Shown here: positions 33,735 to 45,465 of the stretch, one piece after another
Position numbering within the stretch: the stretch's first letter is position 1
How the letters are laid out: each line of letters begins with the position of its first letter
Assembly (NCBI RefSeq): GCF_000002425.4
Contig: NC_037262.1
Span: forward strand, 3,974,080 to 4,038,079
DNA length: 64,000 nt
Reading direction: 5' to 3'
Source: Physcomitrium patens
Lineage: Eukaryota > Streptophyta > Bryopsida > Funariales > Funariaceae
The notes under the pieces: model-generated
Databases searched by the model: none
What the model saw: the letters and a program-made list of their open reading frames with translations, nothing else
Told to the model about the DNA's origin: nothing
Made by a program: the position numbers and the translations under genes

Positions 33735-35619
33735 TAGTGAGTCAAAAAATTATTTCAATGTTGACATATTTTAAAAAGAATAGTGTATTATAGATGAATT
33801 GTAGTGAATAATAATAAGTGGTTTGTGTAGCAAATAAAGTACTTCTTTATAACTACCAAATGAGTGAGGTTGAAAAGAATCCATTAGGTAATTGCCGAGC
33901 TATGACTAATCTAATTTGGAGTAATATTATAAATTTTTTTGAATGTAATATCTAATTTTTGGATTCTATTAGTTACTCAATATTATAGCATTCTATTATC
34001 ATCAAATTTACTAAAAAAATATTATTACTAATCTAATCATATTATTAATGCTTACTAATAACTATAAAAGTACCATTCTTAATCATAATTTTTGGCAGAG
34101 ACATATTCTAAATTATCACATTCTAAGATCTCTTAGAATCTTCTACAAATTTTTAGAATCTTTTAGATACTTATAGAATCTTCTATAATCTTTTTGAAAG
34201 TTCTATAGGCTTCTAGAAGCCTCTTTAGACTTTTAGAAACCTCCATAGAAAGTACCATAGACTTCTGTAACCTTCATTATAGTATAAATAGGAGTCTTTA
34301 GAACTACTTTTGTAATTAATCTCATTCTTTGTCTTTAATCTTGACATATTTCTTTGTCAAATTCTTGTATTCTTGACAATTACTTCAACAACTATGAGAC
34401 ATATTCTAGGCTCTCTCCAAGACAATATCATCTCTGTTCTCTCAAAAATCTTATGGCCAAATTACTTTTAAACTTAGATACAATAAATCTAATATCTATA
34501 GATTACCAAAAAAGATTACTTTTAATTTAAAGAATCTTAAATTAGGTAGATCAAAGAAGATCACTATAGTTGATGAAAGAGTAATCATTTACCAAATCAA
34601 CACTAAGAAGGCTGAAAATGTTGTTGAGGTTGCTAAAAATCTTAATAATATTATCAATACTCCTTTTTCAATCCAAACCATTTGAAATACTTTCAAGAAA
34701 TGGAATATAAAATTTGTTGTGAAGAAAAAAAATCCACCATTATCTACTTGCCATCAGGAATAATGCTTGGATTTTACTTTGAAGTATAAGAAATAGACTA
34801 TGGAGGATTGAAAGAAGATTATTTGGTCAAATGACATAAAAATTAATAGATTTGTGTTAGATGGAATAAAGTAGGTGTAAAAATAAAAAGGTCAATTTTT
34901 GCTTGACAAGAAGATCTAAAAAAAAATTAAACATGGAGGTAGAAATATAATGGTATGGGATTATATAGAATGGAATGGGATTGAAGGATAGCAGAGGTTG
35001 AGTGGAAGATGGATGTTAAGCAATTTGTGGAAATTCTTGAAAAAAACTTGATCCCTAGCATTGAAGAATCTCATATTTTTTTAGGATGAGGTGATTTTTG
35101 AGTAAGATAACGATCCTAAGCATAATTCAAAACTAGAATGGAAGTAGTTTGATCATCATGGGATTAAAGTAATGAATTAGCTTGCTCAATTTCATGATCT
35201 TAATTCCATTGAATATCTTTGGGAGCATCTCAAACATTAGCTCAACACCTAAAAGATAAAATCAAAAAGAATTTAGAATATAAGAAAAAGAATAATATTG
35301 AAGCAATTTTGTGCCAAAAGTAAATAGAAAGTATGCCTAGGAGGTTAGAAGTAATTATCGAGGCCATCGGAGGTCTTATAAAGTAATGATATGTAATTGG
35401 ATACCACATTCAAAAAAATATTTTAATATTGTTTCGAATTAGATAGGTCATAGCTCTATAATTATTTGATGGATTTTTTTAAACCTAAGCTCATTTGATA
35501 GCTATAAAAGAGTAATTTATTTGTTATATAAACCACATATCATTATTCACTACAATTTATCTATAATACACCATTCTTTTTAAAATATGTTAATATTAAA
35601 ATAGTTTTTTGAGTCACTA
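33735..35619 (+). mobile_element. Tc1-like (DD34E) DNA transposon, about 1.9 kb
   Basis: Terminal inverted repeats of about 195 bp (33735-33928 and 35425-35619) begin TAGTGAGTC and TAGTGACTC, which would be CAGTG before one C-to-T change, the usual Tc1/mariner end. TA flanks both sides (33733-33734, 35620-35621). The related sequence near 50910 lacks the insert and shows the empty site. The interior carries a transposase remnant. The element is dead. Confidence 0.88.
34400..35240 (+). pseudogene. Tc1-like transposase remnant
   Basis: Across three frames with stops I read: a helix-turn-helix-like part ending SIQTI with FKKW; KWTMEDWKKIIWS followed by KINRF; KHGGRNIMVW; DNDPKH; HHGIKV; LAQF-HDLNSIEYLWEHLK. 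These are, in order, the Tc1 signatures (W-T-x-E-D-W...W-S-D-E-T-K-I-N-R; K-H-G-G-G-x-I-M-V-W; Q-D-N-D-P-K-H; P-D-L-N-P-I-E-x-L-W). Thirty-four positions separate the second catalytic Asp (in DNDPKH) from the Glu (in NSIEYLW), giving DD34E. The first catalytic Asp position reads Asn. Several stops and frameshifts make it non-functional. Confidence 0.85.
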
Positions 35620-36020
35620 TAGTAATAAAAAGAAGCATAAAAAAGAACTTCATGTCTTTTGAATTAATTACATAGAAAGTAGGATTTTTAATAAATTAAA
35701 ATTTATTTTATTATTATAAAAAATTTCTAAAGTATAAAATATATCTTTAAATAAATATTAATATTATCAAATATTATTATATTTTTAAGAATTTATATAG
35801 AATTTTTTAGGAATTTTTAGAAAAGATTTCAAGACTTTGATAAAAGTGAATTTTATCACTTTGGGAGCCATTATGAAAAAATGGAACAAGATTTGAAGAC
35901 CATGTAAGGTTCTTAGGATATTTGTATATTTTTAAATACCATAATGAAGTCAAAAATATAAAAATATGACTTCTATTAGTAAATAATAGAATGACTACCA
36001 ATTAGTCTAGTCCTTGTAAG

Positions 36021-38367
36021 TATCAAGGACATAAATCTTAAAAAATTAAAATATCAATATACTCTTGTGTCACTCACAAAGACTAAAAAATCACTCAAAG
36101 ATGATATAATATTAAACTAGAATGGCTATTGCCAAAGACAAAAAGACTTAAGAAGCCTTGAATTAAGATTAAAGACTAGAAAGACATTGACAAGAATGAA
36201 GAAAGCTTCATTCTTGCCTCCATATATACTTTTAATTAGGAGCTATATAACAATGTCCTATAGGACTTCTAAAACATGTTGACTTTGGAAGACACGTATC
36301 TTAACTTATAAGACAAGTTTTTTTTATATGTATGCCACATAATTAGCTTATTCCACAAGCTACCAATATTTGGTTAACTTGTTGATTAAGTTTCTAACCT
36401 ATCAATCAACTACAAACACATGTCAAATCAAACCAACAATTATGAAGTTTCTAGAAAACATCTCTAAAAAATATTATGAAATAGATCTACTTTTAATTAT
36501 TTCTACTTAATTATATAAGTAAATATTAGAATAAATATGTATGTTGTTGATATTATCTCCTCCTCTAAGAATAAGTTCAATGAGAAGCAATCATCATATG
36601 TTAAAAATATCCAAAATGCAAGAAGTTATGTTTGCTACATATTTTAACCTTTGTTCTCTTTGAAGATGGTTGATAGGTATTCTTAGCCATGGATAATGTC
36701 TCATATTAGGACAAAAAGACTACCTTGTTATTTGGTTGTTATAAAGGCCTTCATAATTTCTTTCAAATAAAATATTTGAAACACTATCAAAAATTGTTTG
36801 TACCTCTAATAAAATTATTAAACATCAAGAGTCTCTTCCAAGGTCATTATATCAAATATGTTGTATCTTTTCATTTATTTGAGGAAAGACATGTTATTTT
36901 TAAGAATATTCATCTCAATTATGTCATCTTGAAGGTTGTAGCAATCATAATGTCTTGTTTAATGAGTCAAGAAGTGATAAGACTTGAATTGAATCTATTG
37001 ATTGTTGATTCTTCATCTCTTAAGTATCACAAATACACAAAAGTTACAAATGAGAGTAAAAGTTAGAATGCTATCTTCTTTAAATTTTATTTTTTTATAG
37101 TAAAGATTTCCTATTCTTCATCTTGATTTTGATAGATGTCATCAATGAAAAGCCTCAACCTTCTTAATTGCATTTAAAAGATTCTTTTTTGGCTCCTATG
37201 TATATTCATTAATATCTTATTTGTGCTAATGAATAAGATATCATAATTTATTTTGGCATTGCCTTAAATCTAAGACTTCTACTACCTTGAACTCTTGATT
37301 ATTATCCACATTTATAAGAGAAAGTGATATTTATCTTCTTTTCAAAATATTTATTGTCTTCTATGGCTCAACAAGAGATATATGGAATATAGAATAGATC
37401 TTCATAGACTCCTATAGATACAATCAATAAGGAACATGATTGATTTTTTTTTTAATAAGAAAAGATTCAAGCGTAGAATAGTCCATTTTTTTCTTAATAG
37501 TGAATAATCTTGATATTGCAATGAAGTAGCCATATCTTATCACTTATAGTGAATTATCATTGTTTCTTGTAATAGGCATCTTCATTGATCTTTTATCATT
37601 ATTGAGCTTCCTTTAGTTGTGCCTTCATTGTTGTATGTAGCTCTAACAAACAATTTGCTAAATCCTTTGATACAAGATTATCAAATTTTGAAAAGTCAAA
37701 TGTATTAAATTATAAATAATAATCATGATTGATAAAAAAAGATATTTTTTAGATAGAAAAATATACAAAATTATAATATACAAACTCTATCAATGCCAAA
37801 AAAATTATCCAATAATCTTGATGATAGTTGATAGTACACCTCAAATACTACTCTAGAATTTGATTCATCCATTCTGTTTGCCTATTAATTTGAAGATGTA
37901 AAGCCAAAGAGAGCTTTATATCTACTTTTAAATTCTTTAAAAGGATTCTTTAAAATCTTAATATAAATTAAGTCTTCTATTTGATATAATATCATTGAAC
38001 AATCCATGATAGCAATAGATGTTATAAAAAAAAAGCTTGACCATTTTTTTTACATGTGATAGATTTTTTACATGATATACAATAAACCATCTTGATAAAA
38101 TGATCTACTATCAAACATATAAAATCATAAAAAATTGAGATTGAAAGATCTATAATAAAATCCATAGAAACAAAAGACCATAGTTGTTTCGGAATAGGTA
38201 ATAGCTAAAGAAGTCTATAAGGTTGATGGTGAGGAGTTTTGGACCTTAAATAAATATTACATGATTGTACAAAGTCTTTGAGTGCTTTCTATATTTGAAG
38301 CCACTAAAAATCTATTAATATTAGGCCTAAAGTCTAGTTATATATAAAATATCTAACTGCTAGAAAG
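36021..38367 (-). mobile_element. Chromovirus copy C, 3' part (3' LTR, chromodomain region, integrase)
   Basis: The 3' LTR is 36021-36552 (TATCAAGGACAT ... TTGATA on the plus strand), followed by a polypurine-tract equivalent and then sequence colinear with 38913-40735 of copy A. It stops at GAAAG (38363-38367), where copy A is inserted; the same copy resumes at 45466. All frames are broken, and divergence from A is high. Confidence 0.8.
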
Positions 38368-38912
38368 TATCAAGGATATGAATCTCAAAGAAAGAAAATC
38401 CTCAATAATTTCTTCTATCACTAAAGACAAGTAGAAAGTCACTCAAAAAATAATGTAATATTAATTAGAATAGCTATTGCCAAAAACAAGAAGACTAAAA
38501 AGTCTTGAAATAAGACTAAGACTAAAAAGGCATTGATAAGAATGAAGAAGGCTTTACTCTTGCCTCCTTATATACTAACTAAGAGCTACGTGGCTATGTC
38601 CTATAAGACCTCCAATATGTGTTGACTTTACTAGCCACATGTCTTATCTTGTAAGACAAGTTATCTATGTATGCACCACATAATTGGCTTGTTCTACAAG
38701 GTACTATATGGAGATAACTTGTTCTACAAGCTACCAATACATGGTTAACTTTTTGACCAAGTTTCTAATCTACAAATACATCTAAAGTCAAAACCACGTC
38801 TATGAAGCTTTTAGGAAGCTTCTCTAGAAGACTTTATGAAATTATTTTATATTTATCTATTTCTACTTAATCATATAAGTAACTATTGAGATAAATGTAT
38901 ATGTCCATGACA
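38368..38912 (-). repeat. 3' LTR of copy A
   Basis: 545 bp, starting TATCAAGGATATG and ending ATGTCCATGACA on the plus strand, colinear over its whole length with the 5' LTR. The adjacent internal sequence on the minus strand is the purine tract AAAAGGGGAGG. Confidence 0.9.
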
Positions 38913-39540
38913 TTACCTCCCCTTTTAGGAACGAGTTCCACAAGGAGCGGTCTTCATATGTTGAAGAAGTCCAAGATGCAGTGAATTGTATTTGCTACAT
39001 ACTCCGATCTTTGCTCTCTTCGAAGATAGTTGATAGGTCCTCTCAACCATCTATAATATTTTATACTAGGGTGAGAAGACCACCTTGTTATTTGGTTATT
39101 ATTGAGGCCTTCATAACTTCCTTCAAATAAAACATTTAAAACACTGTTAGGAGTTGTTCATACTTCTAATAAATCACTAAACATCGGGAGTCTCTTCCAA
39201 GGTCGTGATACCAAACATGTTGTATCTCACCATCTATTTGATGAAGGACATGTGATTCTTGAGGATCTTCATCTCGATTCTGTCGTCTTGAAGGTTGTGA
39301 CAATCGTAATGTCTCATTTGATAAGTCTACAAATAGAAGCTCTTGAGTTGAATCTGCTAGTTGTTGATACTCTATGTCATCACAAATACAGAAAAGCTAT
39401 AATGAAAGATAGAAGGTAGAATGCTATTTTCCTTTGATCTTATTTTTTTTATAGCAAAGATTTGTTATTCTTCATCTTGGTTTTGATGGATGTCATTGAT
39501 GAAAGTCTTCAACTTCTTTTATTGCATTTACAAGATTCTT

Positions 39541-39650
39541 TGATGGCTCCTATGTACATTCACTAATATCATATCCGCGCCAATGAACAAGATATTCCAA
39601 CCTAATTTGGTGCCACCTTGAATCTAAGACTTCTTCCACCTCAAACTCTT
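39541..39650 (-). pseudogene. Chromodomain following the integrase of copy A
   Basis: Directly after a stop at about 39650 the frame reads EFEVEEVLDSRWHQ, LEYLVHWRGYDISECT and, after a TAG where Trp is expected, EPS. This is a chromodomain (E-V-E-x-I-L ... Y-L-V-K-W-x-G-Y ... T-W-E-P). Chromodomains steer chromovirus integration toward marked chromatin. The Trp-to-stop change fits G-to-A decay. Confidence 0.9.
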
Positions 39651-41046
39651 AGTTATTATCTACTTCTATAGGAAGAAGTGGCATTTGTCTTCTTCCCAAG
39701 ATATTCACTGTCTTATACAACTCCAAAAGAGATACGTGAAATAGAGGGTGGATCTTCATAGACTTCGGTAGATGTAATCGATAGGCAATAGGATTGATTT
39801 GTTTATAAATAGGAAAAGCTCTCAGCCTACAATAATCTAATTTATCACAAAGTCGAATAGTCTTGATATTACGATGAAGTAACCATACCTTGTCATCCAT
39901 ATTATATTATGGTTGCTCTTTGTGATAGGCATCCGTATTGATCTTTTGTCGTTCTTGAGCTTCTTTTAATTATATCTTCATTTTTGTATGTAGCTCTGAC
40001 AAGCAATTTGCTAAATCTTCTACCATAGAATTATCAACTTTTAAAAAGTCAAAAGTATCAAAACGTGGATGATAACCATAATTGACAAAGAAAGATGTTT
40101 GTTGAGTGGAAGAATGTACCGAATTATTATATGTAAATTCTACCAATGGTAAAAGTGTTGTCCAATTGTCTTGATGATAGTGAATGGTACATCTCAAATA
40201 CTACTCAAGAATTTGATTTATTCGTTTCGTTTGTCCATCAATTTGAGGATAAAAAGCTGAAGAAAGCTTTATATCTACCTTTAGAATCTTGAATAGGATT
40301 TTCCAAAATCTTGATACAAATTGAGTCCTCCTATCCAATATAATATCCTTTGGCAATCCATGATAGTGATAGATATTGTCAATAAAAAATTTAGTTGTTT
40401 CTTCACTTGTAATAGATTTTGTACATAGTACAAAATGTGCCATTTTGATAAAACGATCTACTATCATGAATATAGAGACATAAGAATCTGAGATTGAAAG
40501 ATCCGTGATGAAATCCATAGAATCAGAAGACCATGGTTTTTCAAGAATGGATAACAGCTGAAGAAGTTTGTAAGGTTGATGACAAGGAGTTTTTGATCTT
40601 GAACAAACATCACAAGATTGTACAAAATCTTTGACTATCTTTCACATTTGTGGCCACCAAAAATCCTTGGATATTAGTTCCAAAGTTTTATTGTATCCAA
40701 AATGTCTTACTGCTGGAAAGTCATGACGAGCTTAAAGAACATGTAATCGAGCTTCATCTTTTGGAACATATAGGCATCCTTTCAAATATAATAGATAATT
40801 CTTGAATTCAAACTTAGAAGTATCATAGGACTTAAAAGAAGTATCCTTGATTTCCTAAACAAGAAGATCAGAGGACATACTTGATTGAATTTACTTCACA
40901 AATATTGAATTAATAGTCAATGTTAATTTTATAGCTCAAAGATGAAAATGCTCGGGCTTCAAGAGAATTGATCTTTGTTGATAAAAAGATGCATCTCCTT
41001 CTTTTGGTGCAAAATAAGAACATCTAGAAAGAGCATCTAATAGACC
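39649..41046 (-). pseudogene. Integrase of copy A
   Basis: Core frame 40518-40201 opens MDFITDLSISD and holds IVDRFIKMAHF, HGLPKDIILDRRTQF (the second catalytic Asp) and YPQIDGQT with the Glu of NQILE. The next block (40197-39970) has WTTLLPLVEFTYNNS. The C-terminal block (39900-39649) has the GPF/Y-region equivalent and SMKIHPLFHVSLLE. Stops separate the blocks, so it is inactive. Confidence 0.9.
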
Positions 41047-41406
41047 TTATTTTTTTTTGAGTCGATAAATGAACTTGAAATTGAATCTAGATAAAGACAT
41101 GCTCCAACTGACTTGACAATAATTCAAGCCACATGCTGACATAAAGTACTCAAGGTTCTTATGGTATGTATATACAATAACTAGACTTGGGGTGCCTTCT
41201 AGATAATGATGCCATTTTTGAAATAAATCCATGATTGCAAGGAGCTCTTTGTCATGGATCTCATAATTAATCTCGACTACTGAAAATTTCCTCGAATAGA
41301 AAGCTATTGAGTGGAGTTTGTCATGTGTTTTCATTTGTGACAACACGACACCTATAGCAAAATTTGATGCATTTTTTTCCATAAAAAAATACCTTGAAGA
41401 AGTCAA
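41047..41406 (-). pseudogene. RNase H domain of copy A
   Basis: An open frame of about 119 codons reads [33 protein letters not shown] and [10 protein letters not shown], the Ty3/gypsy RNase H succession (A-x-G-x-V-L-x-Q ... Y-S-R-K ... N-Y-x-x-x-x-x-E-L-L-A-I ... W-R-x-Y-L-x-G). It is one of the longer unbroken blocks of the element. Confidence 0.88.
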
Positions 41407-42070
41407 CGCAATATAAGATTGGTGTAAAAATAAAATCCTTCTTTAAAACATCAAATGATGTTTCTATTTTTTTATTCTACTCAAGTTTGTCTTTACAAGT
41501 TAAATGTGTAAGTGGAGCTGTAACTTGAGAAAAATTCTTGATGAAGATTCGATAGTAATTAGCAAAGCTCAAAAAGTATTGCACATCTTATATTATTCTG
41601 GAAATCTTCCAATCTATGATAGTTTGAACCTTCTTGGGATCCATCATAAGACCTTTGTTGGAAATGATGTACCTTAAAAAGTCAACTTGAGTAGTGTAGA
41701 ATACATAATTTTTTAATTTGGCATATAATCTTGCATCTCTAAGTTTCTATAATACACGACAAACATGAAGGTCATGTTCTTCTGTGTTCTTAGAGTAGAT
41801 TAGAATGTCATCTAAATAATAAACAATAAAATTATTTAAAAACTCATGAAAACATCATTCATAGGATGTTGAAAAGTAGCTTGTGCATTCGTGAGTCCAA
41901 AAAGCATGACATTATATTCAAAATATCCATACCTAGTTCGAAAAATAATCTTCCATTCATCTCCTTCTTTGATACGAACTAAGTTGTATGTTCATTGTAG
42001 ATCTATTTTGGTATAGATCTTTGCTTGATTGAGTTCATCAAGAAGTCCTGAAATCAAAGGCAAAGGATAC

Positions 42071-42917
42071 TGTCATTGCTCGTTTTACTTATTCTGGAAG
42101 AAACCTCCCAAAATAAACCCATATAGGGGGATTCGAACATGGGGAATGACTAGTTGCTTAAGCGTTCATGTTAGGGTCACACAATCAATTACCTCATGAA
42201 TGTATCGTCTCTATTTCCAATATCTGAACACACAAGGAAACTATAATCTCCTCCTTCACCTTATCGATCTCTTCCTTATTGCAATTCAGTCATACCAATA
42301 AATGCTATTTCCACCAATATATTCACCTTCATAATCTCTAACTATAATACTATGCCCTCACAGCTTTCAACACACAATTACCCTTATTCTAATCACTGGA
42401 ATTCTTCACACAGAACTGCTATTCACATTACAATGTTTCACACAAATATAGACTCATTCTCTCTACTGAACTACAATCAGATTTCAACATCCAATCTTTC
42501 TTGTTCTCAAATAATACCAATCACATTTTCATTCTATAATTCACTTCACAATATTCAAAAACTCTCAATCCTCTTATTCAAAGAAAATAATAAATAAAAG
42601 AAAAGAGGTAGCATCAAGCTTACCCTGGCTCACACTATCATAGCGATGGCCCTCGGCTCACGACTCTCACAGTCTGACCCTCGGCTTACGACTCTCATAG
42701 TCTGGCCCTCAGCTCACAACTCTCACAGTCTGGCATCCTAATTAACTTCTACAACTCCTATATACTTTCCCCTGATTCTTCAGATTTTAATCGTAATTCT
42801 ATAATTAACCACTTTTAATAACTAAATCACTCATCCGTCCTCCTCAATTTCCTATTATATGGATTATTAAAATATTTTACCAATATCTTTCAAAAATAAA
42901 TTAATATCTATTCTATA
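42071..42917 (-). mobile_element. Solo LTR of family F inside copy A
   Basis: It starts TGTCATTGC and ends TCTATTCTATA on the plus strand, and is flanked by GATAC on both sides (42066-42070 and 42918-42922), a perfect target duplication. It matches the LTRs at 57346 and 60568 in reverse orientation. At 847 bp it is about 80 bp longer than they are, mostly because of a tandem repeat at 42625-42737. Confidence 0.92.
42625..42737. repeat. 28-bp minisatellite, four units, in the solo LTR
   Basis: Units of about 28 bp (CGGCTCACGACTCTCACAGT plus CTGRCCCT) begin at about 42625, 42654, 42682 and 42710. The other family F LTRs in the window carry a single unit here. Confidence 0.85.
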
Positions 42918-43425
42918 GATACCTATTTTTGATGGTGATCTTATTGAGCCATCAATAATCCATATATATTTGCAGAGATCCATCTTTCTTATTCACAAAT
43001 AAGATATGAGCCCCGACTAGAGATTTAGAATGGCATATGAAGTACTTTGCCAAATTCTCATCAATGTACTCCTTTAATGCAGCCAACTCATTCTGTGATA
43101 AGCTATAGATTGATCCGAATGGCGGTTGAGCTTCTTTTAGTAGATCAATTGAACAATTGTAAGGTCGATGTTTGAGAAAAATATCTGCATTCTTTTTTTC
43201 AAAAACATCTTAGAATTCTTGATATTGATTAGGAATACCACTCAACGTTGTTTCACTATTAGAAATCGGTATAGCATATATTACAAAAGATGATCCTTCT
43301 TTTGCAGCATGCATGAAGGCTTTTGCACCTACTAGTAAAGGTTTGGACGTACTGGACTTACGTACTTCTACTTTGCTAATACAATCTTGGATTAAATTAT
43401 CAAAAAAGTTAAGATTACAAGAAAT

Positions 43426-43812
43426 TCAATCTATTTGAGGATTATATTTTTCTAGCCATGATAATCCTAAAATAACCAGATTAGACGGAGATTTTATTAC
43501 ATTAAATACTACTACATTGTTATAATCTTTAATTGCTACATCTGAAAGAATAGTTTCATAGATAACATTTTCAAAAGACAATGAATGACCATCTATGACT
43601 TCTACATGTATAGATTTAACTTTCTTCACTAAAGGTATTTTTTGATTTTTAGCAAAATCTTTGTCTATAAAATGTGTTGAAGCTCTTGAATCTAACAAGG
43701 TAAAGACTTTGGGATTATTAGGTCTTAAATATACTTCTATTATAAAACAAGGTGAGGGGTCTAAGGAGAAGATAGGACCTTTACTAGGTATTGCATATGA
43801 TTCTAGTCGCAC
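43426..43812 (-). pseudogene. Retroviral-type aspartic protease remnant, copy A
   Basis: The frame holds FTLLDSRASTHFIDKDFA, where the active-site triad normally reads D-S/T-G. Here Gly is Arg (DSRA), as expected from a single G-to-A change. Downstream LVILGLSWLEKYNP is the typical C-terminal G-x-x-W-L block of Ty3/gypsy proteases. The catalytic change predicts an inactive enzyme. Confidence 0.85.
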
Positions 43813-43820
43813 GATTCCTA

Positions 43821-44852
43821 TTATAGCTGAAGAAACTCGTTTTTCGATACATTATCTTCTTTGGTAATTGTGCTCTTCATTTTGTAATTATGTTGCTTCT
43901 TTCGATAATGTTGAGCAGTGTACTTAGTTTTATTACAATATAAACACAACCCCTCATGGCGATGTTGAGACTTTTTTTGCTTCGTGAGAGGTTTAAAATG
44001 TATCATATTAATTTTCATTGATTTCAGCTTTGACAAATATGTTTCAAAAAACTTGGGAGCTGCTACCATTACTTGATTTTTTCCTCTCCAACAGAATCTC
44101 TTTTCTTGACAGCTTTCAAATAAATGATTATTGGATGCAATGGCTTGAATAATAAATTATTCTAAAGATTCTACTTTTGTCATTGTTAATAACAAATCTT
44201 TGACGCTGTCCTTCAATCCATATCAAAATTGGTTGATAAGTGCTTTGTCGTTCTAGTTCACATCGCAAGCAAGGTTTTGGAATTTCGTAGCATTTATAGT
44301 GGCTAATCGTGATCCTTGTCATAAAGATAAAAGCTTGATCTTTGCTACTCGTTTTTGATCACTTTCTCTAAATATAGCTATAAATACTTTTAGGAATGAA
44401 TTCAAATCATAAAGGAGTCATGAATCTTTTTCTATTAAAGGTATGAATCAAGAGAGAGCACTTCCTGATAGTTGTGCACCTATGAATCTCACTTGGATAA
44501 ATCCATTAAGATATTGGAAAGGGTGCAACCTTAGATAGAGCTTGATTTGTTGAAAAAATCCTCGAAATTTTGATCTTGTTCCATCAAACTTCTCAAGCAT
44601 ACTAATCCTTGTCTCTGTCATACTTGTAGAAGCAAAACTCTATAGATTTGGTTGTGACGTTGATCTACGTGCTTCTTTCAATTGCACAACTTCTTACCGT
44701 ATATTTTGAATTTCTTTTATAGGCGTAGACATAGTACTTCTATGATTCACATTGGAAATATGTGAGATTTTTACTCTTAGAGTATTGATAAGGTCATGAA
44801 GATCTGCCATAGTTGCAAATCTATTCTCACTTCCGTTGAGAGTAGCATCCAT
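43821..44852 (-). pseudogene. gag of chromovirus copy A
   Basis: It opens MDATLNGSENRF at 44852 and extends to a zinc-knuckle remnant near 43930-43990. The knuckle reads C-x2-C then TAQHY: the conserved His and last Cys are both replaced by Tyr, consistent with C-to-T and G-to-A changes. Several in-frame stops break the frame. The product would be the particle-forming Gag. Confidence 0.8.
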
Positions 44853-44916
44853 AATCTTTCCTTCCATAGAAAATTCTAAAACAAGTTAAAACAATATGTT
44901 AGCACTCTTATCAAAC

Positions 44917-45465
44917 TGTCAAGGACATGAATCTTGAAGAAAGAGAATCCTCAATACACTCTTATATCACTAAAGAAAACTAGAAAGTCACTCAAAAGGT
45001 AATTTAATATTAACTAGAATGGCTATTGCTAAAAGTAAGAAGATTAGAAAGTCTTGAAACAAGACTAAGATTAGAAAGGTATTGACAAGAGTGAAGAAGG
45101 CTTCACTCTTGCCTCCATATATACTATCTAACTAAGAGCTACATGGCGATGTCCTATAGGACCTCCAACATGTGTTGACTTTGTTAGCCACATGTCTTAT
45201 CTTATAAGGTAAGTTATTTATGTATATACCACATAGTTGGCTTGTTCTACAAGCTACTATACGGAGATAACTTATTCCACAAGCTACCAATATATGGTTA
45301 GCTTTTTGGCCAAGTTTCTAACCTACAAATACATCTAAAGTCAAAACCACGTTTATGAAGCTTCTAGGAAGCTTTTCTAGAAGACTTTATGAAATTATAC
45401 TATATTTACCTACTTCTACTTAATCATATAATTAACTATTGAGATAAATGTATATGTTTGTAACA
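44917..45465 (-). repeat. 5' LTR of copy A
   Basis: 549 bp, TGTCAAGGACATG to TTTGTAACA on the plus strand. It matches 38368-38912 with scattered, mostly transition-type differences. Confidence 0.9.

Larger units (their letters stand above)
33571..36020 (+). mobile_element. G-type LTR fragment, split by a Tc1-like element
   Basis: Sequences 33571-33734 and 35620-36020 together match about 50770-51340, part of the long LTR of the Gypsy element G: shared blocks include CTTAGTAAGTCTTAGAGG, AACTTCATGTC, CACTTTGGGAGCC and CTAGTCCTTGTA. The DNA transposon at 33735-35619 interrupts it. The right end is cut by the chromovirus LTR at 36021. Confidence 0.6.
41407..43425 (-). pseudogene. Reverse transcriptase of copy A, split by a solo LTR
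   Basis: The N-terminal part (about 43200-42918) carries the fingers region; the solo LTR occupies 42071-42917; the rest (42070 to about 41410) includes the palm motif [10 protein letters not shown] near 41810, so the catalytic Asp pair is kept. Stops and frameshifts occur elsewhere. The protein would copy element RNA into DNA. Confidence 0.85.
38368..45465 (-). mobile_element. Full-length chromovirus (Ty3/gypsy with chromodomain), copy A
   Basis: LTRs at 38368-38912 (3') and 44917-45465 (5') have near-palindromic ends TGTCAAGGACAT / ATGTCCATGACA. GAAAG on both sides (38363-38367, 45466-45470) is the target duplication. On the minus strand the order is LTR, GTTTGATAAGAGTGCTAAC leader, gag, protease, reverse transcriptase, RNase H, integrase, chromodomain, AAAAGGGGAGG polypurine tract, LTR. 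Integrase before a C-terminal chromodomain defines a chromovirus. A solo LTR (42071-42917) interrupts reverse transcriptase; without it the element is about 6.2 kb. It is the best-preserved of four related copies but carries many stops. Confidence 0.92.

Noticed and set aside
44899..44916. tRNA complementarity of the chromovirus leader GTTTGATAAGAGTGCTAAC
   Set aside because: It resembles the initiator-Met primer site only loosely; a self-priming or different tRNA mechanism cannot be told apart by eye, so no primer site was annotated.
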